Assembly: GCA_017883165.1 (NCBI GenBank)
Contig: JADGOC010000008.1
Span: 1-52,731 of the forward strand
Length of the DNA stretch: 52,731 bases
From: Acidobacteriota bacterium
GTDB taxonomy: Bacteria; Acidobacteriota; Vicinamibacteria; Vicinamibacterales; CAVVIG01
Direction: 5' to 3'
How positions within the stretch are numbered: the stretch's first letter is position 1; every line of letters begins with the position of its first letter. Positions 27,676 through 35,527 of this stretch are shown here, in pieces. Under the pieces are notes generated by a model. It saw only the letters and a list, made by a program, of their open reading frames with translations. It searched no databases and had not been told where the DNA came from. A program made the position numbers and the translations under genes.

Positions 27676-28957
27676 GCCGCTCGTCCCATTCTAAGCGAAC
27701 GCCAACCGACTTCTCCAAAAGAGCCAGCGCCGAGCGCTCCTCGGGCGCGACGAGCGTGAGCGCCTGACCCACTTCATCGGCGCGGCCCGTTCGGCCGACC
27801 CGGTGCACGTAGGCGTCAGGTGAATCGGGCATCTCGTAATTGATCACAGTGTGGATGCCGTCGATGTCGAGTCCGCGCGCGGCGATGTCGGTCGCGACGA
27901 GCACAGTGTATTTGCCGCCACGAAATCCCTCGACGGCCTGACGCCGCTGATCCATCGTCCGGTCGGCGTGCAGCGCGATGCAGCGGACGCCGGCCGCGGA
28001 CAGCCTGCGCGCCAGGCGATCGGCGCCGATCTTGGTGCGGGAGAAAATCAGCACGGGCCCTTCGGGCTTGCGCAGGTGATCAATCAGCCAGTCGATCTTC
28101 TTCCCCGCGGGCATGACCGCCGCCCGGTGCGTGATCGCCTTGGCCGGCGCGCTGCGCTGGCCGACCTGCACGTATTTCGCGTCGCGCACGATCTCGAGCG
28201 CAAACCGCACGACATCGTCTGGCATCGTCGCCGAGAAGAGCAGCGTCTGGCGGACAGCCGCCATCGCCGAGATGATGCGGCGGACGTCGGGCCAGAAGCC
28301 CATGTCCATCATGCGATCGGCTTCGTCGAGCACCAGCAGCTGGATCGCGCTGAGGTCGGCGTTCTGCTGCCGCATGTGATCGATCAATCGGCCGGGCGTG
28401 GCGACGATGATGTCGACGCCGGCGCGCAGCGCGCGCTCCTGCATGCCCATCTCGACGCCGCCGTACACCGCGGCGCTCGTGATCGGGGTGTGGTACGAGA
28501 GGCCGTGGATTTCGTCTTCGATCTGCACGGCGAGCTCCCGCGTCGGTGCGAGCACGAGCACGCGGCTCTGCACGGCCGCGGCCTCGCCGTCGACGAGCGC
28601 GCGCGGCGTCGTCAGCAGCCACTGCACCATCGGCACGACGAACGCGACCGTCTTGCCGGTGCCCGTTTGGGCGCACGCGATGAGATCGTGGCCGGCGAGC
28701 GCGAGCGGAATCACCGCCGACTGAACCGGACGGGTGTCGCTGAATCCCAGGTCGCGGATGCCCTCGAGCAGCCGCGGATCGAGATTGAGCGAGGCGAAGG
28801 AGACCGGCTCCGTGTCGCACGGGGTCGGCTCGAGCGCCGGCGATTGGGATGCCGCCGGACGGGACGCGTGTGTCTTGGGGCCGCCGTGCGAGCGCCCGCG
28901 GGGCGGACGGCGGCTGTGGCGCTGGGGATGTCGGCTGTTCGTGGTATTGGAATTCAA
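27668..28957 (-). CDS. DEAD-box RNA helicase (RhlE-like)
   Basis: 429 residues from a TTG. The first 45 residues are a basic, disordered tail (RHPQRHSRRPPRGRSHGG). All core motifs are present: Q motif (FSDTRPVQSAVIP), motif I AQTGTGKT, Ia PTRELAVQ, Ib ATPGR, II VLDEADRMMDMGF, III SATMP, IV ILIFSRTK-like, V ATDIAARGLDIDG, VI HRVGRTGR. The compact size fits RhlE/RhlB, active in RNA remodelling and ribosome or degradosome work. It sits between infA and the Cys-rich gene in one operon, consistent with a translation or cold-response role. Confidence 0.9.
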   Translation of the reverse strand: MNSNTTNSRHPQRHSRRPPRGRSHGGPKTHASRPAASQSPALEPTPCDTEPVSFASLNLDPRLLEGIRDLGFSDTRPVQSAVIPLALAGHDLIACAQTGTGKTVAFVVPMVQWLLTTPRALVDGEAAAVQSRVLVLAPTRELAVQIEDEIHGLSYHTPITSAAVYGGVEMGMQERALRAGVDIIVATPGRLIDHMRQQNADLSAIQLLVLDEADRMMDMGFWPDVRRIISAMAAVRQTLLFSATMPDDVVRFALEIVRDAKYVQVGQRSAPAKAITHRAAVMPAGKKIDWLIDHLRKPEGPVLIFSRTKIGADRLARRLSAAGVRCIALHADRTMDQRRQAVEGFRGGKYTVLVATDIAARGLDIDGIHTVINYEMPDSPDAYVHRVGRTGRADEVGQALTLVAPEERSALALLEKSVGVRLEWDERHD

Positions 28958-28968
28958 ACCGTCTCTGG

Positions 28969-29187
28969 CTAGCGTGCGCGGAAGGTGATGATGCCCCGGA
29001 CCGGATCATACGGCGAGACGCCGACGGTCACGCGATCTCCTGGAACCACCTTGATGCGGAAGCGGCGCATGCGGCCGCTGAGCTGGGCGAGCACTTCGTG
29101 GCCGGCGTCGCACTGCACGCGGTAAAGACCGCCGCTGTGAACGGCGACCACGGTGCCTTGCATGTCAATCAGATCGTCCTTGCTCAA
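28969..29187 (-). CDS. infA: Translation initiation factor IF-1
   Basis: 72 residues, the exact family length, with the S1/OB fold (MQGTVVAVHSGGLYRVQCDAGHEVLAQLSGRMRRFRIKVVPGDRV, ending in VRGIITFRAR). It blocks the ribosomal A site during initiation. The start is a TTG at 29187 matching the usual SKxDxIxMxGTV N-terminus, with AAAGGA about 13 nt upstream and a TGTAAT hexamer just before that. It leads the infA-helicase-Cys-rich operon rather than lying in a ribosomal protein cluster. Confidence 0.95.
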   Translation of the reverse strand: MSKDDLIDMQGTVVAVHSGGLYRVQCDAGHEVLAQLSGRMRRFRIKVVPGDRVTVGVSPYDPVRGIITFRAR

Positions 29188-29260
29188 ACTGCTAGCGGTC
29201 CTTTCATTACAAACAAGTATTGTGCCACATCTGACACATTACCGCCAGTCAGCTCACCGC

Positions 29261-29581
29261 TTACCGCCAGTGGCCTTCGACGAGGTACCAGCCGCGGCGC
29301 TCTCGCACCCAGCGGGCGGGCACCCAGACTGCGCGTGCCCGAGGCGGGAGCATCCAGCGGCCGGGGGCCCACACGTATGCGCCGCCGTTCCACATGTGAT
29401 AGCCGGGCACCCAGATGTAGCCCGGTCCTGGCGCGCCGATGCGCATTTCGACGATGGGCGCCGGCGGGCCGACGCGAACGTACAGCCGGCCGCGAGGCGC
29501 CGCGCATGCGGGCGTCACCAGAATGGAGCCGGCAAGCAGGAGTATTCCCAGGGCGGTGTGACAGAACTGTCGTGGTGTCAT
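29261..29581 (-). CDS. YXWGXW-repeat secreted protein
   Basis: 106 residues with a signal peptide (residues 1-27, LLLAGSILVTPACAA). A Cys just before the cleavage region could alternatively be a lipobox. The mature part contains about three Trp-rich repeats of the form W-x-P-G/A-x-W: GYIWVPGYHMWNGG, AYVWAPGRWMLPP, AVWVPARWV and YLVEGHWR. This YXWGXW/BcpO-related family is periplasmic or surface-attached and of unknown function. GGAGG lies 7-8 nt before the ATG. The 98 bp upstream, to the stop of the next gene, contain no other gene. Confidence 0.82.
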   Translation of the reverse strand: MTPRQFCHTALGILLLAGSILVTPACAAPRGRLYVRVGPPAPIVEMRIGAPGPGYIWVPGYHMWNGGAYVWAPGRWMLPPRARAVWVPARWVRERRGWYLVEGHWR

Positions 29582-29679
29582 GTTCGAACCTCCATATTGC
29601 GCTGGCGGTCATCTTCGACATCCGCCACATATGCATAGACCGTCCCATCGGCCGCCAGGTTGAATGTCCTTGTTCCCTT

Positions 29680-32193
29680 TTACAATTTCCGTACGGCGGC
29701 TTCAACCTGCTTCGCCAGCGCGTCGTAATCGTCGCCGCTCAGCCGAAGCGGCGCACCGAAGATCACGCGGACGCGGCCGGCCCGGGCCATGTGCCACCCG
29801 ACGCCGAGCACGTTGTTCAACCCGGTGAGCCGCACCGGTACGACCGTCGCCCCGAGCCGTGACGCGATCATCCCGATGCCCGGCCGAAAGGTGCCGATGT
29901 CACCGGTTTCCGATCGCTGTCCTTCCGGAAAGATCAGCACCGACGTGCCGTCGCCGAGCACCTCGCCGATGTAGCGCAGCGTCTGTCGCGCGCCGGCTTC
30001 GCGCTGCGGCAGCGGGAACGCATTGAAGAAGAGCACCGCGAGGTAGTACTCGAGGCTGCTCCTGAACCATGCGCCGCGCGAGTGCTCGGCCGGAAAGAAA
30101 TGCGCGGCGAACATCTCCTTGCCCATCGCCGGCGCCAGCCGGTAGCGCCAGCGCGCCGGCAGCGCCGCCATGATGACGGGGCCGTCCATGAAGCTCTGAT
30201 GGTTGGCGGCGAAGATCACCGGCCCTTCGAGATCGCGGAGGTGTTCGCGCCCTTCGACGCGCAGCCATGCGAACAGGCGCGCGATCGGTAGAATCCACGT
30301 CGGCAGGCTGACGCGGCGGATCGCGCGCGCCGGCCAGGCGCGCGTCCACGAGGGAAAGTCCACCGGTTCGGCTGGCGCCAGGTCGCTCGTCGTCGCGCGC
30401 GTCACGAGCGCGCGCAGCTGGCCGATGTCGCGCGCGCCGGCGAACGCGCTCTCGTCGATCCGCGTCTGGAACGTGTCTTCGAGCGCCACCATCAGCTCTA
30501 CGCGTTCGAGCGAGCTCAAGCCGAGCTCGTCGATCGTCGTCGCCGCCGAGAGATCGCCGCGGCCCGCGTATTTGGCGACGAGCGCCGCCAGCGCATCGCC
30601 GGAAGGCCCCGCCGGCCGCGGCGCCGCGCCGGTCCGTACCCATTCGCCGATCGCCGCGCGCTTCAGCTTGCGTGTGCCGTCGGTGCGCGGAAGCTCGCCG
30701 TCGGGCCAGACGAGCGCGCGCCGAATCTTCTGATGATTCTCGAGCTCCGCGTTCGCCTGCCGTGCGACATCGTCCGGATCGACGCCCGGATCGACGACGA
30801 GCACGGCGTGGACACGCTCTTCACCGCCCGTGGAGACGCCCACCACCGCCGAATCGCGGACGCCCGGAATGTGATTGATGATGCGCTCGACGTCCTCGGG
30901 GAACACGTTCAGCCCCTCGGGCGTCACGATCATTTCTTTCTTGCGCCCGCGGATGAAGAGCTGCCCGTCGGGCGCGATCTCACCGATGTCGCCCGTGTGG
31001 AACCAGCCGCCTTCGAACGCGCTCGCGGTCTCGGCGGGGGCGTTGAAATAGCCGGTCGTCACGTTCTCGCCGCGCACCAGAATCTCGCCGTCCTCCGCGA
31101 TCTTGACCTCGACGCCCGCAATCGCCTTGCCGACCGAGCCCCTCTTCGTCCCGAATGGATTATTGAGCGTGACAATCGGCGCCGTTTCCGTGAGCCCATA
31201 CCCTTGCACGACGACAAAGCCGAGCTCGCCCCAGAACGATTCCAGCTCGCCTTCGAGCGGCGCGGCGCCGACGACGAAGCTCCAGAATTTCCAGCCGAAG
31301 AGGCGATGGATGTGCCGGTAATGCCACCATCGCCGCACCCAGTGTCTTTTCGGCGGCTTCGCGCCAGGCAGCGCCTCGGCGGCGTCCTGAGGGGTGGCAC
31401 GCTCCACGTACTCCTTCAGCACGTCGAGAATCTTCGGCACCGACACCAGCACCGACACGCGCCGGCTCTTGATCTGCGTCACGATGTCGACCGGGTTGAA
31501 CCCGCGCATGAAGACCACCGTCCCCGCCAGCATCGGGGGAACGAAGGTAGCCATCGCCTGCCCGAACATGTGGCTGAGCGGCAGGAGGTTCAGAAAGCGG
31601 AGGGGCAGAAAGGGCTTCGCCCACTTGCGATATTTGATCACCTCGCGTTCGACCGGAACGATGTTCGCGAGGATGTTGCGGTGCGTGATGAGGACGCCCT
31701 TGGGCTCGGCGGTGGCGCCCGAGGTGAAGATGATTTCCGCGACGTCGTCGCGGCTGATCGCGACCTCCGGCGGCGTCGCGCCGCGCCCGTCGAGCTGCCA
31801 GTCGAGCTGATCGAGCGGCCACACCGGCGTCGACACGCCGGGTGCCATCCGCGGCACGTCCTGCCCGATGAGCATCAGCTTGGCGGCGACGATGCGGCTG
31901 ACGCGCGCGAGAAAATCGGGCGACGCGCGGTAGTCGATCGGCACGACGACGATGCCGCCGAGGAGACATCCCCAGAAGGCGCCGATCCATTCCGGGCGGT
32001 TCTCGCTCCAGAAGATGACCTTGTCGCCCTTCCGCAGCCCTGCCTCGTGGAGGCGTGCCGCGAATCCGGCGGCGGCGCGCCCGACCTGATCGTAGGAATA
32101 GCTGCGGCTGCGGAACCCATCGTCGTACACGAGGAACTGGCCCCGCGTGCGGGCGAGGTCGCGGAAGAAGTCGATGAGCGTGTCGCGGGCCAC
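29680..32193 (-). CDS. Three-module acyl-ACP synthetase / ACP / PlsC acyltransferase (Aas-like)
   Basis: 837 residues from a GTG whose only upstream signal is a CATAAT hexamer 6 nt away. Residues 1-540 are an ANL adenylation domain (IIFTSGATAEPKGVLITHRN, QGYGLTETAP, WFHTGDIGEI, FIRGRKKEMIVT). Residues about 545-620 are an acyl-carrier-like domain with the phosphopantetheine serine in LGLSSLERVEL. Residues about 640-837 are a PlsC acyltransferase with NHQSFMDG (HX4D) and FPEGQRSETG. It would activate a fatty acid, hold it on the internal carrier, and pass it to a lysophospholipid. E. coli Aas joins the same activities in the other order. Confidence 0.88.
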   Translation of the reverse strand: MARDTLIDFFRDLARTRGQFLVYDDGFRSRSYSYDQVGRAAAGFAARLHEAGLRKGDKVIFWSENRPEWIGAFWGCLLGGIVVVPIDYRASPDFLARVSRIVAAKLMLIGQDVPRMAPGVSTPVWPLDQLDWQLDGRGATPPEVAISRDDVAEIIFTSGATAEPKGVLITHRNILANIVPVEREVIKYRKWAKPFLPLRFLNLLPLSHMFGQAMATFVPPMLAGTVVFMRGFNPVDIVTQIKSRRVSVLVSVPKILDVLKEYVERATPQDAAEALPGAKPPKRHWVRRWWHYRHIHRLFGWKFWSFVVGAAPLEGELESFWGELGFVVVQGYGLTETAPIVTLNNPFGTKRGSVGKAIAGVEVKIAEDGEILVRGENVTTGYFNAPAETASAFEGGWFHTGDIGEIAPDGQLFIRGRKKEMIVTPEGLNVFPEDVERIINHIPGVRDSAVVGVSTGGEERVHAVLVVDPGVDPDDVARQANAELENHQKIRRALVWPDGELPRTDGTRKLKRAAIGEWVRTGAAPRPAGPSGDALAALVAKYAGRGDLSAATTIDELGLSSLERVELMVALEDTFQTRIDESAFAGARDIGQLRALVTRATTSDLAPAEPVDFPSWTRAWPARAIRRVSLPTWILPIARLFAWLRVEGREHLRDLEGPVIFAANHQSFMDGPVIMAALPARWRYRLAPAMGKEMFAAHFFPAEHSRGAWFRSSLEYYLAVLFFNAFPLPQREAGARQTLRYIGEVLGDGTSVLIFPEGQRSETGDIGTFRPGIGMIASRLGATVVPVRLTGLNNVLGVGWHMARAGRVRVIFGAPLRLSGDDYDALAKQVEAAVRKL

Positions 32194-32199
32194 GAGTGA

Positions 32200-32205
32200 A
32201 TTATG
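32200..32205 (-). promoter_or_regulatory. -10 element, predicted leaderless
   Basis: CATAAT on the minus strand, 6 nt from the GTG at 32193. Overlapping it on the plus strand, TATGAT (32202-32207) could serve the divergent epimerase gene with a leader of about 12 nt. Confidence 0.42.
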
Positions 32206-32226
32206 ATGTAAGCTGTTACGCTTCGC

Positions 32227-33150
32227 ATGCGCATCTTTCTCACCGGCGCGACCGGTTACATCGGCGGCCCCGTGCTCGACGCGCTCGTCCGCGGCGGGCA
32301 CGATGTGACGGCGCTCGTCCGCGACAACGAAAAGGCGCGGCGCGTCAAGGCGCGCGGCGGGCATCCGGTGATCGGCAACCTGGCCGACCCGGAATCGTTT
32401 CGCGGCAGCGCCGACGCGCAGGACGGGTACGTGCACGCCGCGTTCGATTTCGCCTCGGGCAAGGGCCCCGCGATCGAGCGCGCGGCGCTCGAGACGATCA
32501 TCGCGGCGGCGAAGCGGCCGCGGACGGCCGGGTCGACGGCGCCCGCCAAGCGGTTCGTGATCTATACCTCCGGGGTCTGGATTCTCGGCAGGACGCCGGA
32601 ACCGGCCGGCGAGGACGCGCCGATCAACCCCATCGCGATGGCGTCGTTCCGCCCGGCACACGAGCAGCTCGTGCTCGAAGCCGCGGACGATCACCTGCGG
32701 ACGATCGTCGTGCGCCCCGGCGTCGTGTACGGCGGCGGCGGTGGGATGGTCGGCGACATGTTCAAGTCGGCGACCAACGGCTTGGTCCGCGTCGTGGGAG
32801 ACGGCAACAATCACTGGCCGCTCGTCTACGATCGCGACCTGGCGGACCTCTACGCGAAGCTGGCCGTAAACATCGACGCATCAGGCATTTACCACGCCAA
32901 CGACGAGGGCGACGAGCGGGTCAACGACCTCGTGTCGGCGATTGCGCCCTACGTGCCGGTGCGGCCCGATGTCCGAAACGTGCCGATCGACGAAGCACGG
33001 ACGAAGATGGGGCCGTTCGCCGACGCGCTCGCGCTCGATCAGCTCGTGCGAAGCCCGCGCGCGCATGCGCTCGGGTGGGCGCCGACGCTGCATTCGGTGG
33101 CCGGCAACGCCGCGCGGCTGCTCGAAGAGTGGCGCGCCGCAAGGAATTAG
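32227..33150 (+). CDS. NAD-dependent epimerase/dehydratase-family protein
   Basis: A 307-residue extended-SDR-like protein. IFLTGATGYIGGPVLDALV is the NAD(P)-binding motif. FVIYTSGVWILG takes the place of the usual S/T strand, and there is no clear YxxxK, which resembles the NAD-dependent epimerase or NmrA-type atypical SDRs. VRPGVVYGGGGGMVGDMF and NHWPLVYDRDLADLYAKL are standard extended-SDR segments. The substrate is unknown. The TAG stop lies inside the first unit of a heptad repeat tract. Confidence 0.83.
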   Translation: MRIFLTGATGYIGGPVLDALVRGGHDVTALVRDNEKARRVKARGGHPVIGNLADPESFRGSADAQDGYVHAAFDFASGKGPAIERAALETIIAAAKRPRTAGSTAPAKRFVIYTSGVWILGRTPEPAGEDAPINPIAMASFRPAHEQLVLEAADDHLRTIVVRPGVVYGGGGGMVGDMFKSATNGLVRVVGDGNNHWPLVYDRDLADLYAKLAVNIDASGIYHANDEGDERVNDLVSAIAPYVPVRPDVRNVPIDEARTKMGPFADALALDQLVRSPRAHALGWAPTLHSVAGNAARLLEEWRAARN

Positions 33151-33184
33151 GAAGTCAGAATTAGGAATTAGGAATTAGGAATTC
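33143..33184. repeat. Heptanucleotide tandem repeat tract (GGAATTA type)
   Basis: Six heptads in exact register: GGAATTA, GGAAGTC, AGAATTA, GGAATTA, GGAATTA, GGAATTC. It begins within the last codons of the epimerase gene and ends 4 nt before the ATG of the dienelactone hydrolase. It is a sharp AT-rich island in a GC-rich region. Confidence 0.85.
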
Positions 33185-33188
33185 AATT

Positions 33189-34121
33189 ATGCGTCTCAAC
33201 GTTACCGTGATCGCGCTCGTTGCTCTCTCGGCGCTGTCCGCGCCGCGCGTGTTCGCGCAGGCAGATCCCCACGCCGGCCACATGATGGAGAAGCCGCAAG
33301 CGGCGGTGCCGTCGCCGAACAACATGAAGCTGCCCGCGGATGAAGAAGGCGCGAAAGCGCGCCTGAGTGCATCCCCGCGGCACAGCGAGTGGGTGAAGGT
33401 CGAGGTCAGCGGTGGCACGCCGGTGAACACGTTCGTCGTGTATCCGGAGCGCCGCGACAAGGCGCCGGTCGTCGTCGTGATTCAGGAGATCTTCGGCCTC
33501 AGCGACTGGATTCGCGGCGTGGCCGATCAGCTTGCGGCCGAAGGGTTCATCGCGGTCGCGCCCGACCTGCTGTCGGGGCACGGGGCGAATGGCGGGGGGA
33601 CAGAAGCGTACCCGACGCGCGACGACGTCACGAAGGCGGTGATGAGCCTGCCGCAGCCGGAGATGACGGCGCGGCTGAACGCGGTGCGCGAGTACGGTCT
33701 GAGGCTGCCCGCCGCGAACGGCAAGAGCGCGACCGTCGGCTTCTGTTTCGGCGGATCACAGAGCTTTGCGTACGCCGTGTCGCAGCCGGGTTTGAACGCC
33801 GCCGTCGTCTATTACGGCACGGCGCCGAGCGAGCCGGGCGGCGCGCAAGGGTCGTTTACACCTGCGGCGTCGCTCTCGCAGATCAAAGCGCCGGTGCTCG
33901 GGCTCTACGGCGGCGCCGACGCGCGCATCGGCGCGACGATTCCGGCGACGGAAGCGAAGATGAAGGAGCTCGGAAAACCATACGCGCCGCACACGTTCGA
34001 GAACGCCGGGCACGGATTCCTCCGCGCGCAGACGGGGCAGAACGGCGCGAACATGAAGGCCAGCGAGCAGGCGTGGCCGATGACGATCGGCTTCCTGCGT
34101 CAGCACACCGACGGAAAGTAA
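33189..34121 (+). CDS. Secreted dienelactone hydrolase family protein
   Basis: 310 residues with a signal peptide (residues 1-24, cleavage after VFAQA). The mature N-terminus has a His/Met-rich stretch (DPHAGHMMEK). The alpha/beta-hydrolase core has QEIFGLSDWIRG (catalytic Glu), GFCFGGSQSF (nucleophile Cys instead of Ser, as in classical dienelactone hydrolase), YGGADARIG (Asp) and AGHGFLRAQ (His). Location is the periplasm or outside. The substrate is unknown. The usual ribosome-binding region is occupied by the heptad tract. Confidence 0.88.
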   Translation: MRLNVTVIALVALSALSAPRVFAQADPHAGHMMEKPQAAVPSPNNMKLPADEEGAKARLSASPRHSEWVKVEVSGGTPVNTFVVYPERRDKAPVVVVIQEIFGLSDWIRGVADQLAAEGFIAVAPDLLSGHGANGGGTEAYPTRDDVTKAVMSLPQPEMTARLNAVREYGLRLPAANGKSATVGFCFGGSQSFAYAVSQPGLNAAVVYYGTAPSEPGGAQGSFTPAASLSQIKAPVLGLYGGADARIGATIPATEAKMKELGKPYAPHTFENAGHGFLRAQTGQNGANMKASEQAWPMTIGFLRQHTDGK

Positions 34122-34139
34122 TTCACGCCCCCCGAACGC

Positions 34140-35261
34140 TCAGCCGGACGCGGGGACCAGATAAAACGCGATCGCCAGGATGAGATAGACCGCCACCAGC
34201 TGCAGCCCTTCCACCCAGTTGCTCTCGCCGTCGATCACGACCATGAAGGTCGCGAGCACCGAAAGAGCAATCGCCACGATCTCGAACGGGTTGAAGAGCA
34301 GCGACATCGGATGGCCGATCGCGAACGAATACAGGACGATGAGCGGCGCCACGAAGAGCGCAATCTGCGCGCTGCTCCCGATCGAGATCTCGACCGCCAG
34401 CGTCATCTGATCGCGGCGCGCCGCGGCGACCGCCGACCAGTGCTCCGCCGCGTTTCCAATGATCGCGATCACGATGACGCCGACGAAGAGCTCGGTGAAG
34501 CCGAAGCGGCCGAGCGCCGGCTGCAGCGCGCCGACGAGCAGCTCCGCCTGGATCGTGGTCAGCACCGTGCCGATGCCGAGCAGCACGATGGCGGCCGAGG
34601 TGGACAAGGCCAGCTCGCCGTCGTCTTCATCGCCTGTGTCCGGGCGCGTCGACCGGAACAGATCGCGTCGCGCCGTGAACGCGTAGATGAGGCTCCCGAC
34701 GTAGGCGACAATCATGATGAGCGCGCTCGAGAAGCTCAGATGATCGATCGCCCGCGGCCGCGCCGCCAGGCTGCCGTAGACCGAGAGATCGAACACCGCC
34801 GGCATCACGAGCGCGACGACGGCGAGGAAGAGCAGCGCCGTGGCGTTGGTCGCGCCGGTGCGGTTGAACTTCTGCGATCGGCGGCCGAGTCCTCCCGCGA
34901 AGAACGACAGGCCGAGCACGAGCAGCAGGTTGCCGATGATGCTGCCGGTGATGGAGGCCTTCACGAGTTCGATGTGATGCTGCCTGAGCGCGACGACCGC
35001 GATGATGAACTCGGCGGCGTTGCCGAAGGTGGCGTTCAGCAGTCCGCCGAGCGCGGGGCCCGCGCGGTGTGCGAGTTGTTCGGTGGCAAGGCCGATCATG
35101 CCGGCCAGCGGCACGAGCGACACGGCGGCCGTGATGAATATCCACGGCGAATCGGGATGCGTCTCGCGCAGGATCCAGCTCGCCGGCGCGGCGAGGAGCA
35201 GCAGGTTCAGTTTGTGGGCGACGAGTGTGCGACCGAGGCGGTCATTCACCGAATCATTCAC
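34140..35261 (-). CDS. Calcium/proton exchanger (CaCA/CAX family)
   Basis: 373 residues, about 11 hydrophobic helices in two related halves. The two alpha-repeats are clear: LLNATFGNAAEFIIAV in the first and IGNAAEHWSAV in the second; both carry the acidic residue that binds Ca2+. A hydrophilic acidic loop (RPDTGDEDDGELA) separates the halves. It exports calcium in exchange for protons across the inner membrane. The GTG at 35261 overlaps the stop of the 76-residue gene. A 12-bp tandem duplication (35242-35265) gives a second in-frame GTG at 35249. Confidence 0.93.
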   Translation of the reverse strand: MNDSVNDRLGRTLVAHKLNLLLLAAPASWILRETHPDSPWIFITAAVSLVPLAGMIGLATEQLAHRAGPALGGLLNATFGNAAEFIIAVVALRQHHIELVKASITGSIIGNLLLVLGLSFFAGGLGRRSQKFNRTGATNATALLFLAVVALVMPAVFDLSVYGSLAARPRAIDHLSFSSALIMIVAYVGSLIYAFTARRDLFRSTRPDTGDEDDGELALSTSAAIVLLGIGTVLTTIQAELLVGALQPALGRFGFTELFVGVIVIAIIGNAAEHWSAVAAARRDQMTLAVEISIGSSAQIALFVAPLIVLYSFAIGHPMSLLFNPFEIVAIALSVLATFMVVIDGESNWVEGLQLVAVYLILAIAFYLVPASG

Positions 35262-35265
35262 CGAA
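35242..35265. repeat. 12-bp tandem duplication across a stop/start junction
   Basis: Two perfect copies of TCATTCACCGAA (plus strand), 35242-35253 and 35254-35265. On the minus strand each copy reads TTCGGTGAATGA. The first copy read supplies both the stop of the 76-residue gene and the GTG of the exchanger; the second supplies a spare in-frame GTG. Confidence 0.85.
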
Positions 35266-35484
35266 CGTTTCGACGTCGTCTTTGTCGGCGCCGGGCAGCA
35301 GATCGAAGAACGCGTCGAGGCTCCGATCGAGCGAGCGGCGCAGTTGCGGGATGGTGCCGTCGAAGGTGTGGAGCGTCAGGCCGGCGGTGGATCCATCGGC
35401 GAGATGCAGCGTCGCTTCGTCGACGCGTTTGAGTGTGCTCTCGGGAATCAGCCGAACGCCGTAGACGAGGGTGTAACGGGCCAT
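35254..35484 (-). CDS. Small protein upstream of the calcium exchanger, unknown
   Basis: A 76-residue acidic protein (MARYTLVYGVRLIPEST...), predicted mixed alpha/beta with an acidic C-terminus (GADKDDVETFGE). There is no signal peptide or membrane helix. A TACAAT hexamer ends 7 nt before the ATG, so the mRNA is probably leaderless. The stop overlaps the exchanger start, and the acidic tail suggests, but does not prove, a role linked to calcium. I do not recognise the family. Confidence 0.72.
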   Translation of the reverse strand: MARYTLVYGVRLIPESTLKRVDEATLHLADGSTAGLTLHTFDGTIPQLRRSLDRSLDAFFDLLPGADKDDVETFGE

Positions 35485-35491
35485 GGGTGCG

Positions 35492-35497
35492 ATTGTA
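35492..35497 (-). promoter_or_regulatory. -10 element, predicted leaderless
   Basis: TACAAT on the minus strand, 7 nt from the ATG at 35484, upstream of the small gene and the calcium exchanger. Confidence 0.48.
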
Positions 35498-35527
35498 CAG
35501 GGCAGGAGGGGCGGGAAGGGCGCCCGT

